Notes: a model not told the origin generated them from the letters alone. A stretch of 38,478 nt of DNA from JAAYBT01 sp964404395 (GCA_964404395.1 CAYOKA010000005.1:1-38478); one strand, 5' to 3'. Counted from the stretch's first letter, positions 17,670 to 27,279 are shown. Numbers and translations: made by a program.

Positions 17670-20222
17670 ATGGAATACTTTAGATCCGAGCCGGTCATTA
17701 AGAGGAAATATACGATTGGGTTTCTGGATGATAGCATAGATGGCGAGTTCCACAATCGGATTTTAGCCGGTATTTCTGAAGCTGCCAGGGAGCTGGATAT
17801 TAATATCATCCGGTTTTGTTATTATTCTTCCCATATTGCCTATAAATTCTCACATCAGGTGGATATGGTGCTCGACCATATTGGCCAGTATCAGCTGGAC
17901 GGTCTTATTTTTCTTGGATGGACTCAGGCCGGAGCAATGTATAATTACGATGATTTCACAAGGCGCTTTGCAACAATTCCTCTATTAAGCGTTGGTACTA
18001 CTCATAAAAATATCCCCAGCGTTGTTTTTGAAGGTGACGAGTTTGTCAGGAGATTGCTGTTACATCTTATTGAAGAGCACCATTACAAAAGGATTGCCTA
18101 CATCGAACACCACCGACCGGACAGCCGAACTGATACCTATTTTCAGCTACTTAAAGAATATGGCATCTACGATCCGCAGCTATATGTCAGCGACACAGAT
18201 TTGTATGGCATGGACGTAGCTACTCGCTCCAGGAGGGCTATTGAGATATTGCTTGATGAGAGAAAGCTGGATGTGGATGCCATTGTTTCGCTTAACATTC
18301 CTGAAATTAGATTTTTATTGGACGAGCTGGAAAGCAGAGGGATTATGATACCTAAGGATATTGCCGTTGTGGCGTACGAGGACGATGATTTTGCCAAGTA
18401 TTCTGCACCGGGGTTCACCACGGTTTATTTTCCTTGGAAGGAGTTAGGGCACACGGGCTGTATCACTATGGAAAAGCTTCTCAGGGGAGGGGAAATACCC
18501 ATGGTAACAACGATAAATCATATGGGAGACATTATCTATAGGGAATCCTGTGGGTGTATGCCGAGGTATATCACATCAGCCGAAACCGTAAGTTTAGCAC
18601 CTGCTGATAAAGCACTGGCAGAATTGACAGCAGGGGAGTTCTATAAAATTACTAATACCCTTAATAATTTATATAGTAAAAACGGAATCATATTTGAACC
18701 GCTGTTGAAGGCTTTTATTTCTTCATGCGCCAGTCGCAGCTATGATACCTTTCTTGCGGAAATGGACAGGCAGCTACGAAGGATGAAGGAGTCCCACAAT
18801 ATTGTAATGCTTCCTTCCGATATGAGAAGGCTTCTATACCCATATTTGCTTAACGATATTGACCTTCTTTTATGGTCAGGAGAGCTTTTTTTACAGGCAC
18901 AGGTTCTTGCAAACGAGGCGCGCGCATGCGTGCATGGATCCAGTGTGCTTGAGGCCAGAGATATTGACAAAAGCCTACAACTTGTAAGTCAGGCACTTTT
19001 GTTTAACTTTAGCCTCCAAAGCCTGGTAGACACTTTAGAATGGGGTTTGCCCCTATTGAATATAAATAGCTGTCTTATTTTTATATCTAATTCAATTTTT
19101 ACCGGTTCAGATGTAGAGGAAAACCTTTTTAACAATAGTTTACTAATTTTTAAGTACATAAATGGGAGGAGAGAGAAAACCTCAGGAGAAGCAGGGATTC
19201 TAAAGGATCAGCTTTCACAGATACTGACAGATAAATATGAACCGGTAAGCCTTGCATATTTGCTCCATATTACCGATGAGATTATGGGCTTTGCGCTATT
19301 TAGCCTTGGGCATGAGGACGAAAATCTTTATCAGTCATTATCAACTCATATTAGCACTGCTTTGAGTGGAATCGTCCTTCTGAACAGGTTGAACATCACA
19401 TATCGCGAGCTTATTGAGCATGCGCAAAGAGAAGGTATGGCGGACATTGCAACAAATATCCTTCATAACATAGGCAACATTCTCAACAGCATCGGGGTAT
19501 CAGCTCATTTGATGGAAAAGGCTATAAAATCAAGTGTTACAGAGGATGTTGTGATGGCGGGCAAGCTCTTGCTGGACGATATGAGTCGCCTTGATGATCT
19601 TATCATTGAAGGGGAGAGGAGTAAAAAACTGCTGTCCTTTTATCAGAGCCTGGGACGACATGCAAAAAAAATGCAGCAGCTACTACAATCCAATTTGGAC
19701 AGGATTAATATAAAGGTCAAAGCTATAGATGAAGCTGTTACAGCTCAACAAAGCTATGCCGGCGTAGATATGAAGCTGGAGGAACAGTATATTGAACCGA
19801 TCTTGAAGGATGCGCTAAAACTAAATCGTGAACTTTACGAAAAACTACAAATAGAGGTTGTAGAAGAATATAGGAACAATGTCAAGGCTTATGTAAATCG
19901 AGCGAAGCTATTTTTTATAATACATAACATTTTATTAAATGCTCAGGAGGCAATGTATGATATAAGCGTACCTGATAGAAGACTATATGTTTCTATATAT
20001 GAGGATGATAGCGGCAAGTACTTGAAAATTAGTGATACCGGCGTTGGGATAAATAAGGATATACTGAATAAAATTTTTGACTATGGATTTACAACTAAGT
20101 CTGGGAAGTATGGCTATAGTTTATACAGCTGTACCAGCTACATTAACGACATGGGTGGCTCCATATGTGCGCTAAGCGATGGAGAGGGGAAGGGAGCATC
20201 ATTTCTTCTCAAATTCTCATGA
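17670..20222 (+). CDS. Soluble histidine kinase with N-terminal LacI-type sugar-binding domain (kinase 1)
   Basis: 850 aa. Residues about 10-310 form a periplasmic-binding-protein/LacI-type ligand domain (YTIGFLDDSIDGEFHNRILAG ... VDAIVSLN ... IAVVAYEDDDFAKYSAPGFT) ending in RESCGC. There is no signal peptide, membrane segment or DNA-binding head, so it should sense a cytoplasmic ligand. A helical linker and a GAF-like region (about 440-585) follow. The dimerisation box NILHNIGNILNS puts the phospho-acceptor His near 599. The C-terminal HATPase has an N-box (NILLNAQEA), a G1 box (DTGVGIN) and an altered G2 box (KYGYSLYS, where GxGFGL is expected). The gene starts 1 nt after the response regulator stop, with AGGGGAG upstream, so translation is probably coupled. 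The response regulator is the likely phosphate acceptor. Confidence 0.88.
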   Translation: MEYFRSEPVIKRKYTIGFLDDSIDGEFHNRILAGISEAARELDINIIRFCYYSSHIAYKFSHQVDMVLDHIGQYQLDGLIFLGWTQAGAMYNYDDFTRRFATIPLLSVGTTHKNIPSVVFEGDEFVRRLLLHLIEEHHYKRIAYIEHHRPDSRTDTYFQLLKEYGIYDPQLYVSDTDLYGMDVATRSRRAIEILLDERKLDVDAIVSLNIPEIRFLLDELESRGIMIPKDIAVVAYEDDDFAKYSAPGFTTVYFPWKELGHTGCITMEKLLRGGEIPMVTTINHMGDIIYRESCGCMPRYITSAETVSLAPADKALAELTAGEFYKITNTLNNLYSKNGIIFEPLLKAFISSCASRSYDTFLAEMDRQLRRMKESHNIVMLPSDMRRLLYPYLLNDIDLLLWSGELFLQAQVLANEARACVHGSSVLEARDIDKSLQLVSQALLFNFSLQSLVDTLEWGLPLLNINSCLIFISNSIFTGSDVEENLFNNSLLIFKYINGRREKTSGEAGILKDQLSQILTDKYEPVSLAYLLHITDEIMGFALFSLGHEDENLYQSLSTHISTALSGIVLLNRLNITYRELIEHAQREGMADIATNILHNIGNILNSIGVSAHLMEKAIKSSVTEDVVMAGKLLLDDMSRLDDLIIEGERSKKLLSFYQSLGRHAKKMQQLLQSNLDRINIKVKAIDEAVTAQQSYAGVDMKLEEQYIEPILKDALKLNRELYEKLQIEVVEEYRNNVKAYVNRAKLFFIIHNILLNAQEAMYDISVPDRRLYVSIYEDDSGKYLKISDTGVGINKDILNKIFDYGFTTKSGKYGYSLYSCTSYINDMGGSICALSDGEGKGASFLLKFS

Positions 20223-20249
20223 GATAAGGTAAGGACAGGAGTGCTTTAG

Positions 20250-22778
20250 ATGGGAAAGAGACTTACCATAGGCCTTTTAGATGAGAATGCCTATAATGAG
20301 TATCATAATTTAATAGCCTCAGGTGTCAAAATGTCTGCACAGCAACATGATATTAATGTTATTAGGCTTGGACATTTTTTGATAGACATTACAACAAAAT
20401 CTGAGTACCATGAGGAAATACTAAGCGGGTATATTAAGCAATTTCAGCTTGATGGGCTTTTGTTTCTTGGGTGGGGGCGTGCATTTTCTAATGACAATTT
20501 CAAAAGAACGTTTAAGGATACGCCGATGGTCAGCTTTGGCGCGGGTGTGCCAGGAATTCCAAGCATTGTATTTCCCGGGGCTGTTTATATTGAAGAAATT
20601 CTCGAGCACCTGATACAGGTACACAGAAAATGCAGAATTGCATTTATTGCACCATCATTGCCTGATCAACGGAGCAAGGTTTATATAGAAACAATGAAGC
20701 GATACAATATTTATGATCCTCAGCTTTACATTAGTGAAAAGGAGTTGGCTGGCTTAAGCTATAACACAAGAGGTGGCAGGGCAGTTGGAATATTGTTGGA
20801 TGAGAGAAGGCTTAACATAGATGCCATTGTCTCACTTTATAATGTAGAGACCTATGAAATAATTAAAGTTCTTAAGGCCAGAGGGATTAGCGTTCCCGAG
20901 GATATTGCGGTGACCAGCTACGAGGATGGTGAAATCGGTAGGTTCTCATCGCCTTCCTTCACAACAGTGTATTTCCCGTGGAAGGAGCTGGGCTACTATG
21001 GCTGTGAAACATTGTACAGTCTGATTACAAGTGGGGATGCGCCCCTGCTGACTGAGATTCCAGGGAAGGTAATATATAGGAATTCCTGCGGATGTGTGTC
21101 TCATTTAGGAGAGGTTGCCGGCATGGCTATTTCACGACTTCCGGAGAATGGCTTTGCTGAGCTTAATGAGCATGACCTTGGGGAGATTGTAGAGAGGATT
21201 AAAACCACTTTTTTTACCACTAAGGAAGTTCGGTTCCTGCTGGACAGATTTTGGCAGGCAATTGCCGAAGGTTCCGAAAAGGCTTTTTTGTCGGAATTTG
21301 AGATAATGCTGCGAAAGGCGTTTGTTTACAAGAAGCATGATAATATTGAGCAGGTTGTTGTAATGCTCAGGAGAATATTGATGCCTTATATCCTACCCTA
21401 CAAAAGTAATAGGAAGGAGCTTATAGTAAGGGCGGAGGATTTATTTTGCCAGATGCAGAGTATATTGCAAACTAAAAGGACTAATGCCTGGTTTAGTGAC
21501 GAGTTGCGATACAACAGCATTAAGCTAACCCTTAAGGAAATTGGCCAGATACTCATTACAAATTTTAATGTGAATAGCCTTATGAACTCCATTGAAACAA
21601 ATTTGCCAAGACTGGGCATAAATGGATGCTATATTTACCTTTTTAACAAGTCAGACAGCAATACAAGCTTATTTGACGACTACCGGCTGGAGTTTGAATA
21701 TAGCGATGGTAAAAAGGTAAGACGAAATGAAAGGCGAAGTAAAGATGGGTTGGGTAGTTTGGAGGAAATTTTGTTCAAGGAAGACAGGGCATACTTCTTA
21801 CTTTCTCACTTACTGTTTGTCGGTGACGATTTCCTGGGATTTATACTGTTTGATCCAACGCATGCGGATTTGCGGATTTATCGTACTTTTTCACTGCAAA
21901 TCGCCACTGCTCTCAATAATATAATTATGTTTAAAAAATTGGATAGCAGCTATAGAAAGCTGATGGATCAGGCACACAGGAGGGGTATGGCCGATTCAAC
22001 TGTTGTTTTGCACGATATTGCCAATATCATGAACAGCGTCAACATAACGACACAGACAATGGAAAATTTGATGAGTAATTGCCCTGTTGATGATCTGATA
22101 ATGGTCAATGGCCTGCTTGAGAAAAAAGCTGAGAGGCTGGAGGAGCTTATCCATGATAAAAAGGGAAAATTGCTTATCCGGTTCTACGCTGCTCTTGGAG
22201 GAAGATTTGAAGAATTCAGTGTAAGGATGCAGACGAGTATCAGCAGACTGATGGATAAGATAGGATTGATTGAGGGAATTATCAGTTCGCAGCAGGACTA
22301 TACCGGTGTGAGTTCAAATCTGGAGAGTATTGATTTGGCCACAGTTGTAGACCATGTTATACGTATGTACAATGCAATGATCAATAAAGCTGATATTAAA
22401 ATTATCAGAAAGTACAAGACCTCAATGCCGGCACTGGTACAAAGGACAAAGCTATATCACGTATTGACCAACATCATTAAAAATGCCATTGAGTCCATGG
22501 AAAAAATCTATGATGAAAGGATACTGACTATTATGATCTCGGAGGAGGCAGAGAATATATGTATTCGTATCTGCGATACAGGCCCCGGGATATCGGCCGG
22601 AGAGCTGGAGAGCATATTTGCTTACGGATACACGACTAAAACAGAGGGACACGGATTCGGCCTTCACAGCTGTGCAAACTATATGACTGAGATGAAGGGT
22701 AGACTAAGGGCGGAGAATTCCGAAGGCGGAAAGGGAGCAGTCTTCGTGCTGGAGTTTAAGGCTCCTGCAGACAATTAG
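20250..22778 (+). CDS. Soluble histidine kinase with N-terminal LacI-type sugar-binding domain (kinase 2)
   Basis: 842 aa and collinear with kinase 1 over its whole length, so the pair arose by tandem duplication and has diverged widely. The LacI-type domain (about 5-300) again ends in RNSCGC. The helical and GAF-like sections follow. The dimerisation box reads VVLHDIANIMNS (His near 589), where HNIGN is usual. The HATPase domain looks canonical: N-box NIIKNAIES, G1 DTGPGIS, F-box FAYGYTTK and G2 GHGFGLHSC. The start is ATG with ACAGGAG upstream, 27 nt after kinase 1. No membrane segment is seen. The last 23 bp overlap the convergent flippase gene. Ligand and kinase activity are inferred from family only. 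Confidence 0.88.
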   Translation: MGKRLTIGLLDENAYNEYHNLIASGVKMSAQQHDINVIRLGHFLIDITTKSEYHEEILSGYIKQFQLDGLLFLGWGRAFSNDNFKRTFKDTPMVSFGAGVPGIPSIVFPGAVYIEEILEHLIQVHRKCRIAFIAPSLPDQRSKVYIETMKRYNIYDPQLYISEKELAGLSYNTRGGRAVGILLDERRLNIDAIVSLYNVETYEIIKVLKARGISVPEDIAVTSYEDGEIGRFSSPSFTTVYFPWKELGYYGCETLYSLITSGDAPLLTEIPGKVIYRNSCGCVSHLGEVAGMAISRLPENGFAELNEHDLGEIVERIKTTFFTTKEVRFLLDRFWQAIAEGSEKAFLSEFEIMLRKAFVYKKHDNIEQVVVMLRRILMPYILPYKSNRKELIVRAEDLFCQMQSILQTKRTNAWFSDELRYNSIKLTLKEIGQILITNFNVNSLMNSIETNLPRLGINGCYIYLFNKSDSNTSLFDDYRLEFEYSDGKKVRRNERRSKDGLGSLEEILFKEDRAYFLLSHLLFVGDDFLGFILFDPTHADLRIYRTFSLQIATALNNIIMFKKLDSSYRKLMDQAHRRGMADSTVVLHDIANIMNSVNITTQTMENLMSNCPVDDLIMVNGLLEKKAERLEELIHDKKGKLLIRFYAALGGRFEEFSVRMQTSISRLMDKIGLIEGIISSQQDYTGVSSNLESIDLATVVDHVIRMYNAMINKADIKIIRKYKTSMPALVQRTKLYHVLTNIIKNAIESMEKIYDERILTIMISEEAENICIRICDTGPGISAGELESIFAYGYTTKTEGHGFGLHSCANYMTEMKGRLRAENSEGGKGAVFVLEFKAPADN

Positions 22779-24360
22779 AGACAAGACGGCTTAAACCAAT
22801 CATAGTTCCGAAGCAGGCAATGACTATAGTTGCCGTCCTGATAATGGGATGAGCAGGAGCGGTCAGATTTCCGACGAACTCCGATACCAGCCAGGCTGCC
22901 ACAGATGATAATAGCAGTGCGATCAGGTCATGACGTGTCACTTTAATTTCACATATTTTTCCAATTTCCCTTATATTCAGGATTGCCGATGTGAAGTATG
23001 TCAGCATGATGGACAACCCATGTCCATATATATTCAATCCGGGAATACCTGCCAGCACAAATGTGAGAAACAGGCCTAGCAACGAATGTATCAGGGAGTG
23101 CTTAAGGAATATGTTCTGCTTACCCAGGGCATTTAGTATACCGAAGGTAGGCAATGAGATAAACATTGTCAGGCAGATGGGGGCGGAGAATCTAATCATA
23201 TCGGTAAGGTCATTTCTTCCATAGAACAACATTCCCAGTGTCGCAGGGAGCTTCAGGCAAATTATTGCTGTTGAAATCCCGACTATGGCTGCTATTCTCA
23301 GTACCTGTATAATTCTTTCCTCAGCAGACCAGAAGTCCTTCTTGCTGATGCGCAGTGAAAGCTCCGGAACCAGCACTGTCAGCATTGAACTGATGATAAT
23401 GTAAGGAAGAGTCGTGATGTTAAGAGCCATACCCCCAAATCTTCCAATCATTGCAAGAGCCTCGCCATAAGTGAAGCCTGCGCTGACAAGCCTCCGAGGC
23501 AGTACAAGGGCGGATACTGCGGATATAGAGGATGCAAGAATACCCTCTACACACAGAGGGACGGAGATAACGAGCACATCAAACATAAGCTGAATCCTGG
23601 ATTTCGATTTGCTCCGGCTGTTCTTTATTAAATGGCTACTGCGCTTCACTGAGGATTCAAGCGCGATAGTGTGACTACTTAGGCACCTGAATTCATGCAG
23701 CATTTTTGACTTCCGTATCCTAAAACATATAAATAGCATAGTCATACTGACCGACTCTCCAATTGCCAGCGCTAAGAAAGCGATTGTAACTGTCTTGCTC
23801 ACGGCGGGGCCGGGAGAAATAATTGAAACGGCACTGAGCAGAACAATAACCCTTAACAGCTTTTCAAAAATATCAATGGATGCGGTGGTTTTATACTGCC
23901 TCATGCCATAAAAATATCCCTTTAGTATTGCGGACATTGGGACGAAAATCAAGGCGGGGCATAATGCTATAATAGCACCGGCCGCCCTTGCATCTCTGAC
24001 AATATGTACGGCAATAATATTATGGCAGACCAGCACAAGGAAGGCTATAGATGAGACATACAAGAAGACAAACATAAAAACAGTACTGATGGTTCTGAAT
24101 AAATTGCTGAATTCCTTTCGACTATAGTATAAAGAGGATCTTCTTGAAATGGCTGTAATCAGGCCGTCGCTTGTGAGGCACAATAAAAAACCATAGACAG
24201 GGGTAATCAGACCATACAGCCCCAGACCTTCTGCCCCGAGCTCCCGTGACAGAATAATCGAAAAAATAAAGGCAATCGTGCCGGTGGTCATATTTGACAG
24301 TGTCAGTATTAATGAATCCTTATAAAATTTATCGATATGTACAGTTGAAATTCTTCTCAT
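22756..24360 (-). CDS. SpoVB-like polysaccharide flippase (MVF/MATE superfamily)
   Basis: 534 aa with about 12-14 hydrophobic segments. The N-terminal stretch SLILTLSNMTTGTIAFIFSI and the following LGAEGLGLYGLITPVYGFL are typical of the stage V sporulation protein B group, which moves lipid-linked precursors across the membrane and in Bacillus supports spore cortex synthesis. Several paralogues are common, so I give no symbol. The gene lies 29 nt after tgl in the predicted sigma-K operon, which supports a role in spore envelope assembly. No clear ribosome binding site precedes ATG 24360, so expression may rely on coupling. Its 3' end overlaps the end of kinase 2 by 23 bp, tail to tail. Confidence 0.85.
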   Translation of the reverse strand: MRRISTVHIDKFYKDSLILTLSNMTTGTIAFIFSIILSRELGAEGLGLYGLITPVYGFLLCLTSDGLITAISRRSSLYYSRKEFSNLFRTISTVFMFVFLYVSSIAFLVLVCHNIIAVHIVRDARAAGAIIALCPALIFVPMSAILKGYFYGMRQYKTTASIDIFEKLLRVIVLLSAVSIISPGPAVSKTVTIAFLALAIGESVSMTMLFICFRIRKSKMLHEFRCLSSHTIALESSVKRSSHLIKNSRSKSKSRIQLMFDVLVISVPLCVEGILASSISAVSALVLPRRLVSAGFTYGEALAMIGRFGGMALNITTLPYIIISSMLTVLVPELSLRISKKDFWSAEERIIQVLRIAAIVGISTAIICLKLPATLGMLFYGRNDLTDMIRFSAPICLTMFISLPTFGILNALGKQNIFLKHSLIHSLLGLFLTFVLAGIPGLNIYGHGLSIMLTYFTSAILNIREIGKICEIKVTRHDLIALLLSSVAAWLVSEFVGNLTAPAHPIIRTATIVIACFGTMIGLSRLVSNCLQEP

Positions 24361-24389
24361 AAGTTTAAATTATTCAGATACTGAGCTAA

Positions 24390-25163
24390 TTATGAATTCT
24401 TCCAATACATGTATAGCCCGCTGAAATCAGGACGTGTTGCAGTGTCCATCAGGTATGCCGAGATGGTCGAGTCAGCGACTCTATTTTGGTTCAATGCTGC
24501 AATAATTCTATCCGCATCACTTATTCCGATTCCGTGCCCGTAATATCTGGCGTTCCCCAAATCAATGGCATTCTCGCCTTGCCATTCGGGTGTAAGCGGA
24601 TTAACATCGGGGTTTCTGAAGTACCTACAGTCACCCGGTATATAATCGGGTAGCTTGCGGTATGTTGCAACGCCAAGAAGCTCATCCGCTTGCTGCCAGT
24701 TCATCAGAATTATTTCAGTAAAGGCTTTGTTGAACAGATTCGTATCATAAACATCAAGCACTGCTTTGTAGTAAATGATTACTATCGCGGTAGCACATTC
24801 TGTTCCGTATTGTCGTGTATTTCTGAAAATATCATTTATGGCATCTGAGGGCTTTACTCCTTGCTTAAGTGCAAAACCACCGTTTGTCATCCGCCTCCAG
24901 AAGTCTTCGTTGCACTTAGAATTTTGGAATGTGCGAAAGAGCAGACGAGCCCTATATAGATCAAGAGAAGCATTTATAATGGCACTTCTCATTTTTATTT
25001 CAAACTTTAGCTCATCGAGATCAGGGTATTTATAAGTATGGGTACTTTTAATCAGCCTGTTGAGCATTTCATATTCAGCGCTACCGCCGGTATATTCGTT
25101 CAAGAGAGACTGGGCGTTGAACTCGCCTGATACCAGCTGGATTATGCAAATCCCCCCATCCAC
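24390..25163 (-). CDS. tgl: Spore coat protein-glutamine gamma-glutamyltransferase (transglutaminase)
   Basis: 257 aa, close in length to Bacillus subtilis Tgl (about 245). It forms epsilon-(gamma-glutamyl)lysine cross-links between coat proteins late in sporulation. Recognisable segments are the LKFEIKMR helix, FWRRMTNGGFALKQGVKPSDAI, the catalytic cysteine in TECATAIVIIYY, then GDCRYFRNPDVNP, WQGENAIDLG and YYGHGIGI. I read Cys in ECATA as the nucleophile, with the later acidic and His residues as possible partners. The start is GTG at 25163, overlapping the upstream gene by 22 bp with AAGG just before it; no ATG lies near the expected N-terminus. It is the third gene of the predicted sigma-K operon. 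Confidence 0.93.
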   Translation of the reverse strand: MDGGICIIQLVSGEFNAQSLLNEYTGGSAEYEMLNRLIKSTHTYKYPDLDELKFEIKMRSAIINASLDLYRARLLFRTFQNSKCNEDFWRRMTNGGFALKQGVKPSDAINDIFRNTRQYGTECATAIVIIYYKAVLDVYDTNLFNKAFTEIILMNWQQADELLGVATYRKLPDYIPGDCRYFRNPDVNPLTPEWQGENAIDLGNARYYGHGIGISDADRIIAALNQNRVADSTISAYLMDTATRPDFSGLYMYWKNS

Positions 25164-26242
25164 CTTGCTGCCAGGGCAGCCTGTTCATCAATAGGAAGCC
25201 CAAGCCAGGTACGCCATTGATAGACGTTTCTTCTGTAAAGCTGCCATGAGAAATCGGCTAACTGACATTGCTGTTTGTTCGTCAACTTTTCATAAACGGC
25301 TAAGCTCTTTTCTTCGGTGTCATTAAGGCGCATAAGAGGCTTTCCGCTATCGGCCGAAACTGGGCGGCACAGATATTTGGCAGGTTGGGAAACATTGTAC
25401 TGCATCGGCTTATTACACAGGTGAAGGCTTTCGCCCGTATAATACAGGAAGGGCTTGTTTTCCTGAAGCCAATATAGTGCGGATTGCAATAGGGTAGGGC
25501 CGGTACGTAGGGTATTGCTTGAAATACCCGGAATAAAGCATAATAGATTCTTTGCCAGCTTTACATCCCTACTGTCGGAGGAGTTGAGCCGCTGTATAAG
25601 CAGCACAAGGCTCTCCGGGCTACGAGCTTCAAAAAAGACCCAGACCAGTTCGTGAATTAGTGCCCCACGTCTATTGCGGGCAAAAATCATATCAGCAAGC
25701 TCAGGCAGCATAGCTGTATTCCCAAGGCTTCTGACAAGGACAGCCGCGCAGCGCTCAATAAGCTGCTCGTACCTGCTGCTCATGCCGTCTTCAGGCTCTG
25801 CTGTTGAGATAATCCACTTTAGTGCGGGAACGATATTATCCCTGGCAGATCGCATTTTCATCTCTGCTTTTTGTGAAGCTTCGCTGGACAGCTTTCCGGA
25901 CAAAGCTTCTTCTATTTCGAAGGCCTTTCTGTATAGCGGGTTTAGTTCCAGTATAGAGGATCTTTGCTTTAGCAAAGGCTTCAATAAGTATAATGTACTA
26001 AAGTGTATATCCTGGTCGTTGATTATCTCCGTCGCTTTGCTGCGGTTGGTCTGGAGAAGGTCGCTAAAGTAGTTGCATAAGTAGTCCGGTCCATTGCTGA
26101 ACCTTATATTGTCAAGCAGGCTCATTTGTACGGCTCTCACATGCATTTGCCCCCTTTCTGCTAGTAGCTTATCAAATGCTCCTAAGACCCCTGCGCGGTT
26201 TGGCGTACAATTCGCACAAGCGCTCATTGAATTTTCACGCAT
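25142..26242 (-). CDS. Unrecognised protein in spore coat operon
   Basis: 366 aa. I do not recognise a family. It is largely alpha-helical by composition, without signal peptide or membrane segments, and has a short cysteine motif CANC near the N-terminus (residues about 9-12). The middle (about 60-260) shows leucine-rich helix pairs that could be HEAT/TPR-like. The C-terminus is aromatic (WQLYRRNVYQWRTWLGLP). The start is ATG 26242 with GGAG 8 nt upstream. It is sandwiched between the FG-GAP/TPR protein (35 bp upstream) and tgl (22-bp overlap), so it is likely a late-sporulation, possibly coat-associated protein. That role comes from context only. Confidence 0.75.
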   Translation of the reverse strand: MRENSMSACANCTPNRAGVLGAFDKLLAERGQMHVRAVQMSLLDNIRFSNGPDYLCNYFSDLLQTNRSKATEIINDQDIHFSTLYLLKPLLKQRSSILELNPLYRKAFEIEEALSGKLSSEASQKAEMKMRSARDNIVPALKWIISTAEPEDGMSSRYEQLIERCAAVLVRSLGNTAMLPELADMIFARNRRGALIHELVWVFFEARSPESLVLLIQRLNSSDSRDVKLAKNLLCFIPGISSNTLRTGPTLLQSALYWLQENKPFLYYTGESLHLCNKPMQYNVSQPAKYLCRPVSADSGKPLMRLNDTEEKSLAVYEKLTNKQQCQLADFSWQLYRRNVYQWRTWLGLPIDEQAALAARWMGGFA

Positions 26243-26277
26243 TTCAATTACTCCGTGGCGACAGCTTTTTTTTCGGG

Positions 26278-27246
26278 CTATAGCCTGCTTTTAAGGGAAT
26301 CAAATCGGCTTTTAAGTATATCATCAGGCTTGTGCTCAAGTCCAAGATTGATTGCCCTTGAAGCATTTACGCTATCACCGGCCTTTGAAAAGGATTGGGC
26401 CAGATTATACCAGTTGATGGTATCGTCGGGGTTTTGTCTAAGCTTGCCGACATAATAAGGAATCACTTTACCGGACAAATACCGTGATTGATTTGCTTTT
26501 TCCAGATCTATGCCATTCCAGTGTAGTAAATCAATATTGTAAATCCCATTTGCCTCCTCATCCCAAAAGGCAATGGCATTTTTGGTAACGCCCGAAGCAG
26601 TTCGCAATTTCTGCAGCTCCAGCTTGTTGTAGCTTCTGCTGAATATTTTCCTTGCGCCGGCGTCGGAGAGTGAGTATGCAAAAAGCATACGGCTGCGTTG
26701 TCTTGACACAAATCCCAGCAGCAGATAATTTTTACCGTCTCCGGCCACATCGGCGCTATTGCGATAGTGAATCGTATCAAATTCCGGATTGCTGATTTCG
26801 GCAAATTTACGCCACTGAACCTCATCCTTCTTCAAAATCAGCGTTCTGATGCCCTCATTGGTTTTGTAGGATGTAACTAGCTCGCTGCGCCCGTCACCAT
26901 CTAAATCAGCAAACTGTATCTCGTTGGAATTCTCGGGATACTGTGGTTTCAGTAGTATGGCACCCGGTGGCAAAAAGCTGTATACAACAGTTCTGTAATC
27001 AACCTTTTCAGGCCTGGTGGTTACTTGTGAAACTGCATTGTTTAGACCTTTTATAAGTGACTCCATCGGCCTTTTTAAGTCCTCTGCTGATGGCAGCTTA
27101 ATGGATTGTATATTTATTGCGGGAATTGTCGGGAAAAGCTGGCCCTGTTGGAAGCGGTCTGATTTAAACAGGTCAGCATAATATTGCAGGCTTCTGCGGG
27201 TTATTCTGTCCAGGGCTTCAAGCCCTGAGCCTTTAGGCAGCTGCAT
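26278..27246 (-). CDS. FG-GAP/VCBS-like repeat protein with C-terminal TPR, spore operon
   Basis: 322 aa from ATG 27246. An ATG also exists at 27252, but AAAGGGG lies only 2 nt from it and 8 nt from the second. The N-terminal part (about 1-80) is helical. Residues about 100-235 contain calcium-loop type repeats seen in FG-GAP/VCBS beta-propellers (FADLDGDGRSELVTSY and a second, weaker DVAGDGKNYLLLGF). The C-terminus has one TPR (NWYNLAQSFSKAGDSVNASRAI). No signal peptide is present, which is unusual for such propeller repeats and fits mother-cell synthesis. It is the first gene after the sigma-K-like promoter. Its exact role is unknown; binding of coat proteins is a guess from context. Confidence 0.8.
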   Translation of the reverse strand: MQLPKGSGLEALDRITRRSLQYYADLFKSDRFQQGQLFPTIPAINIQSIKLPSAEDLKRPMESLIKGLNNAVSQVTTRPEKVDYRTVVYSFLPPGAILLKPQYPENSNEIQFADLDGDGRSELVTSYKTNEGIRTLILKKDEVQWRKFAEISNPEFDTIHYRNSADVAGDGKNYLLLGFVSRQRSRMLFAYSLSDAGARKIFSRSYNKLELQKLRTASGVTKNAIAFWDEEANGIYNIDLLHWNGIDLEKANQSRYLSGKVIPYYVGKLRQNPDDTINWYNLAQSFSKAGDSVNASRAINLGLEHKPDDILKSRFDSLKSRL

Positions 27247-27279
27247 GGTCATTACCCCTTTATATGGATATTACTTCTA

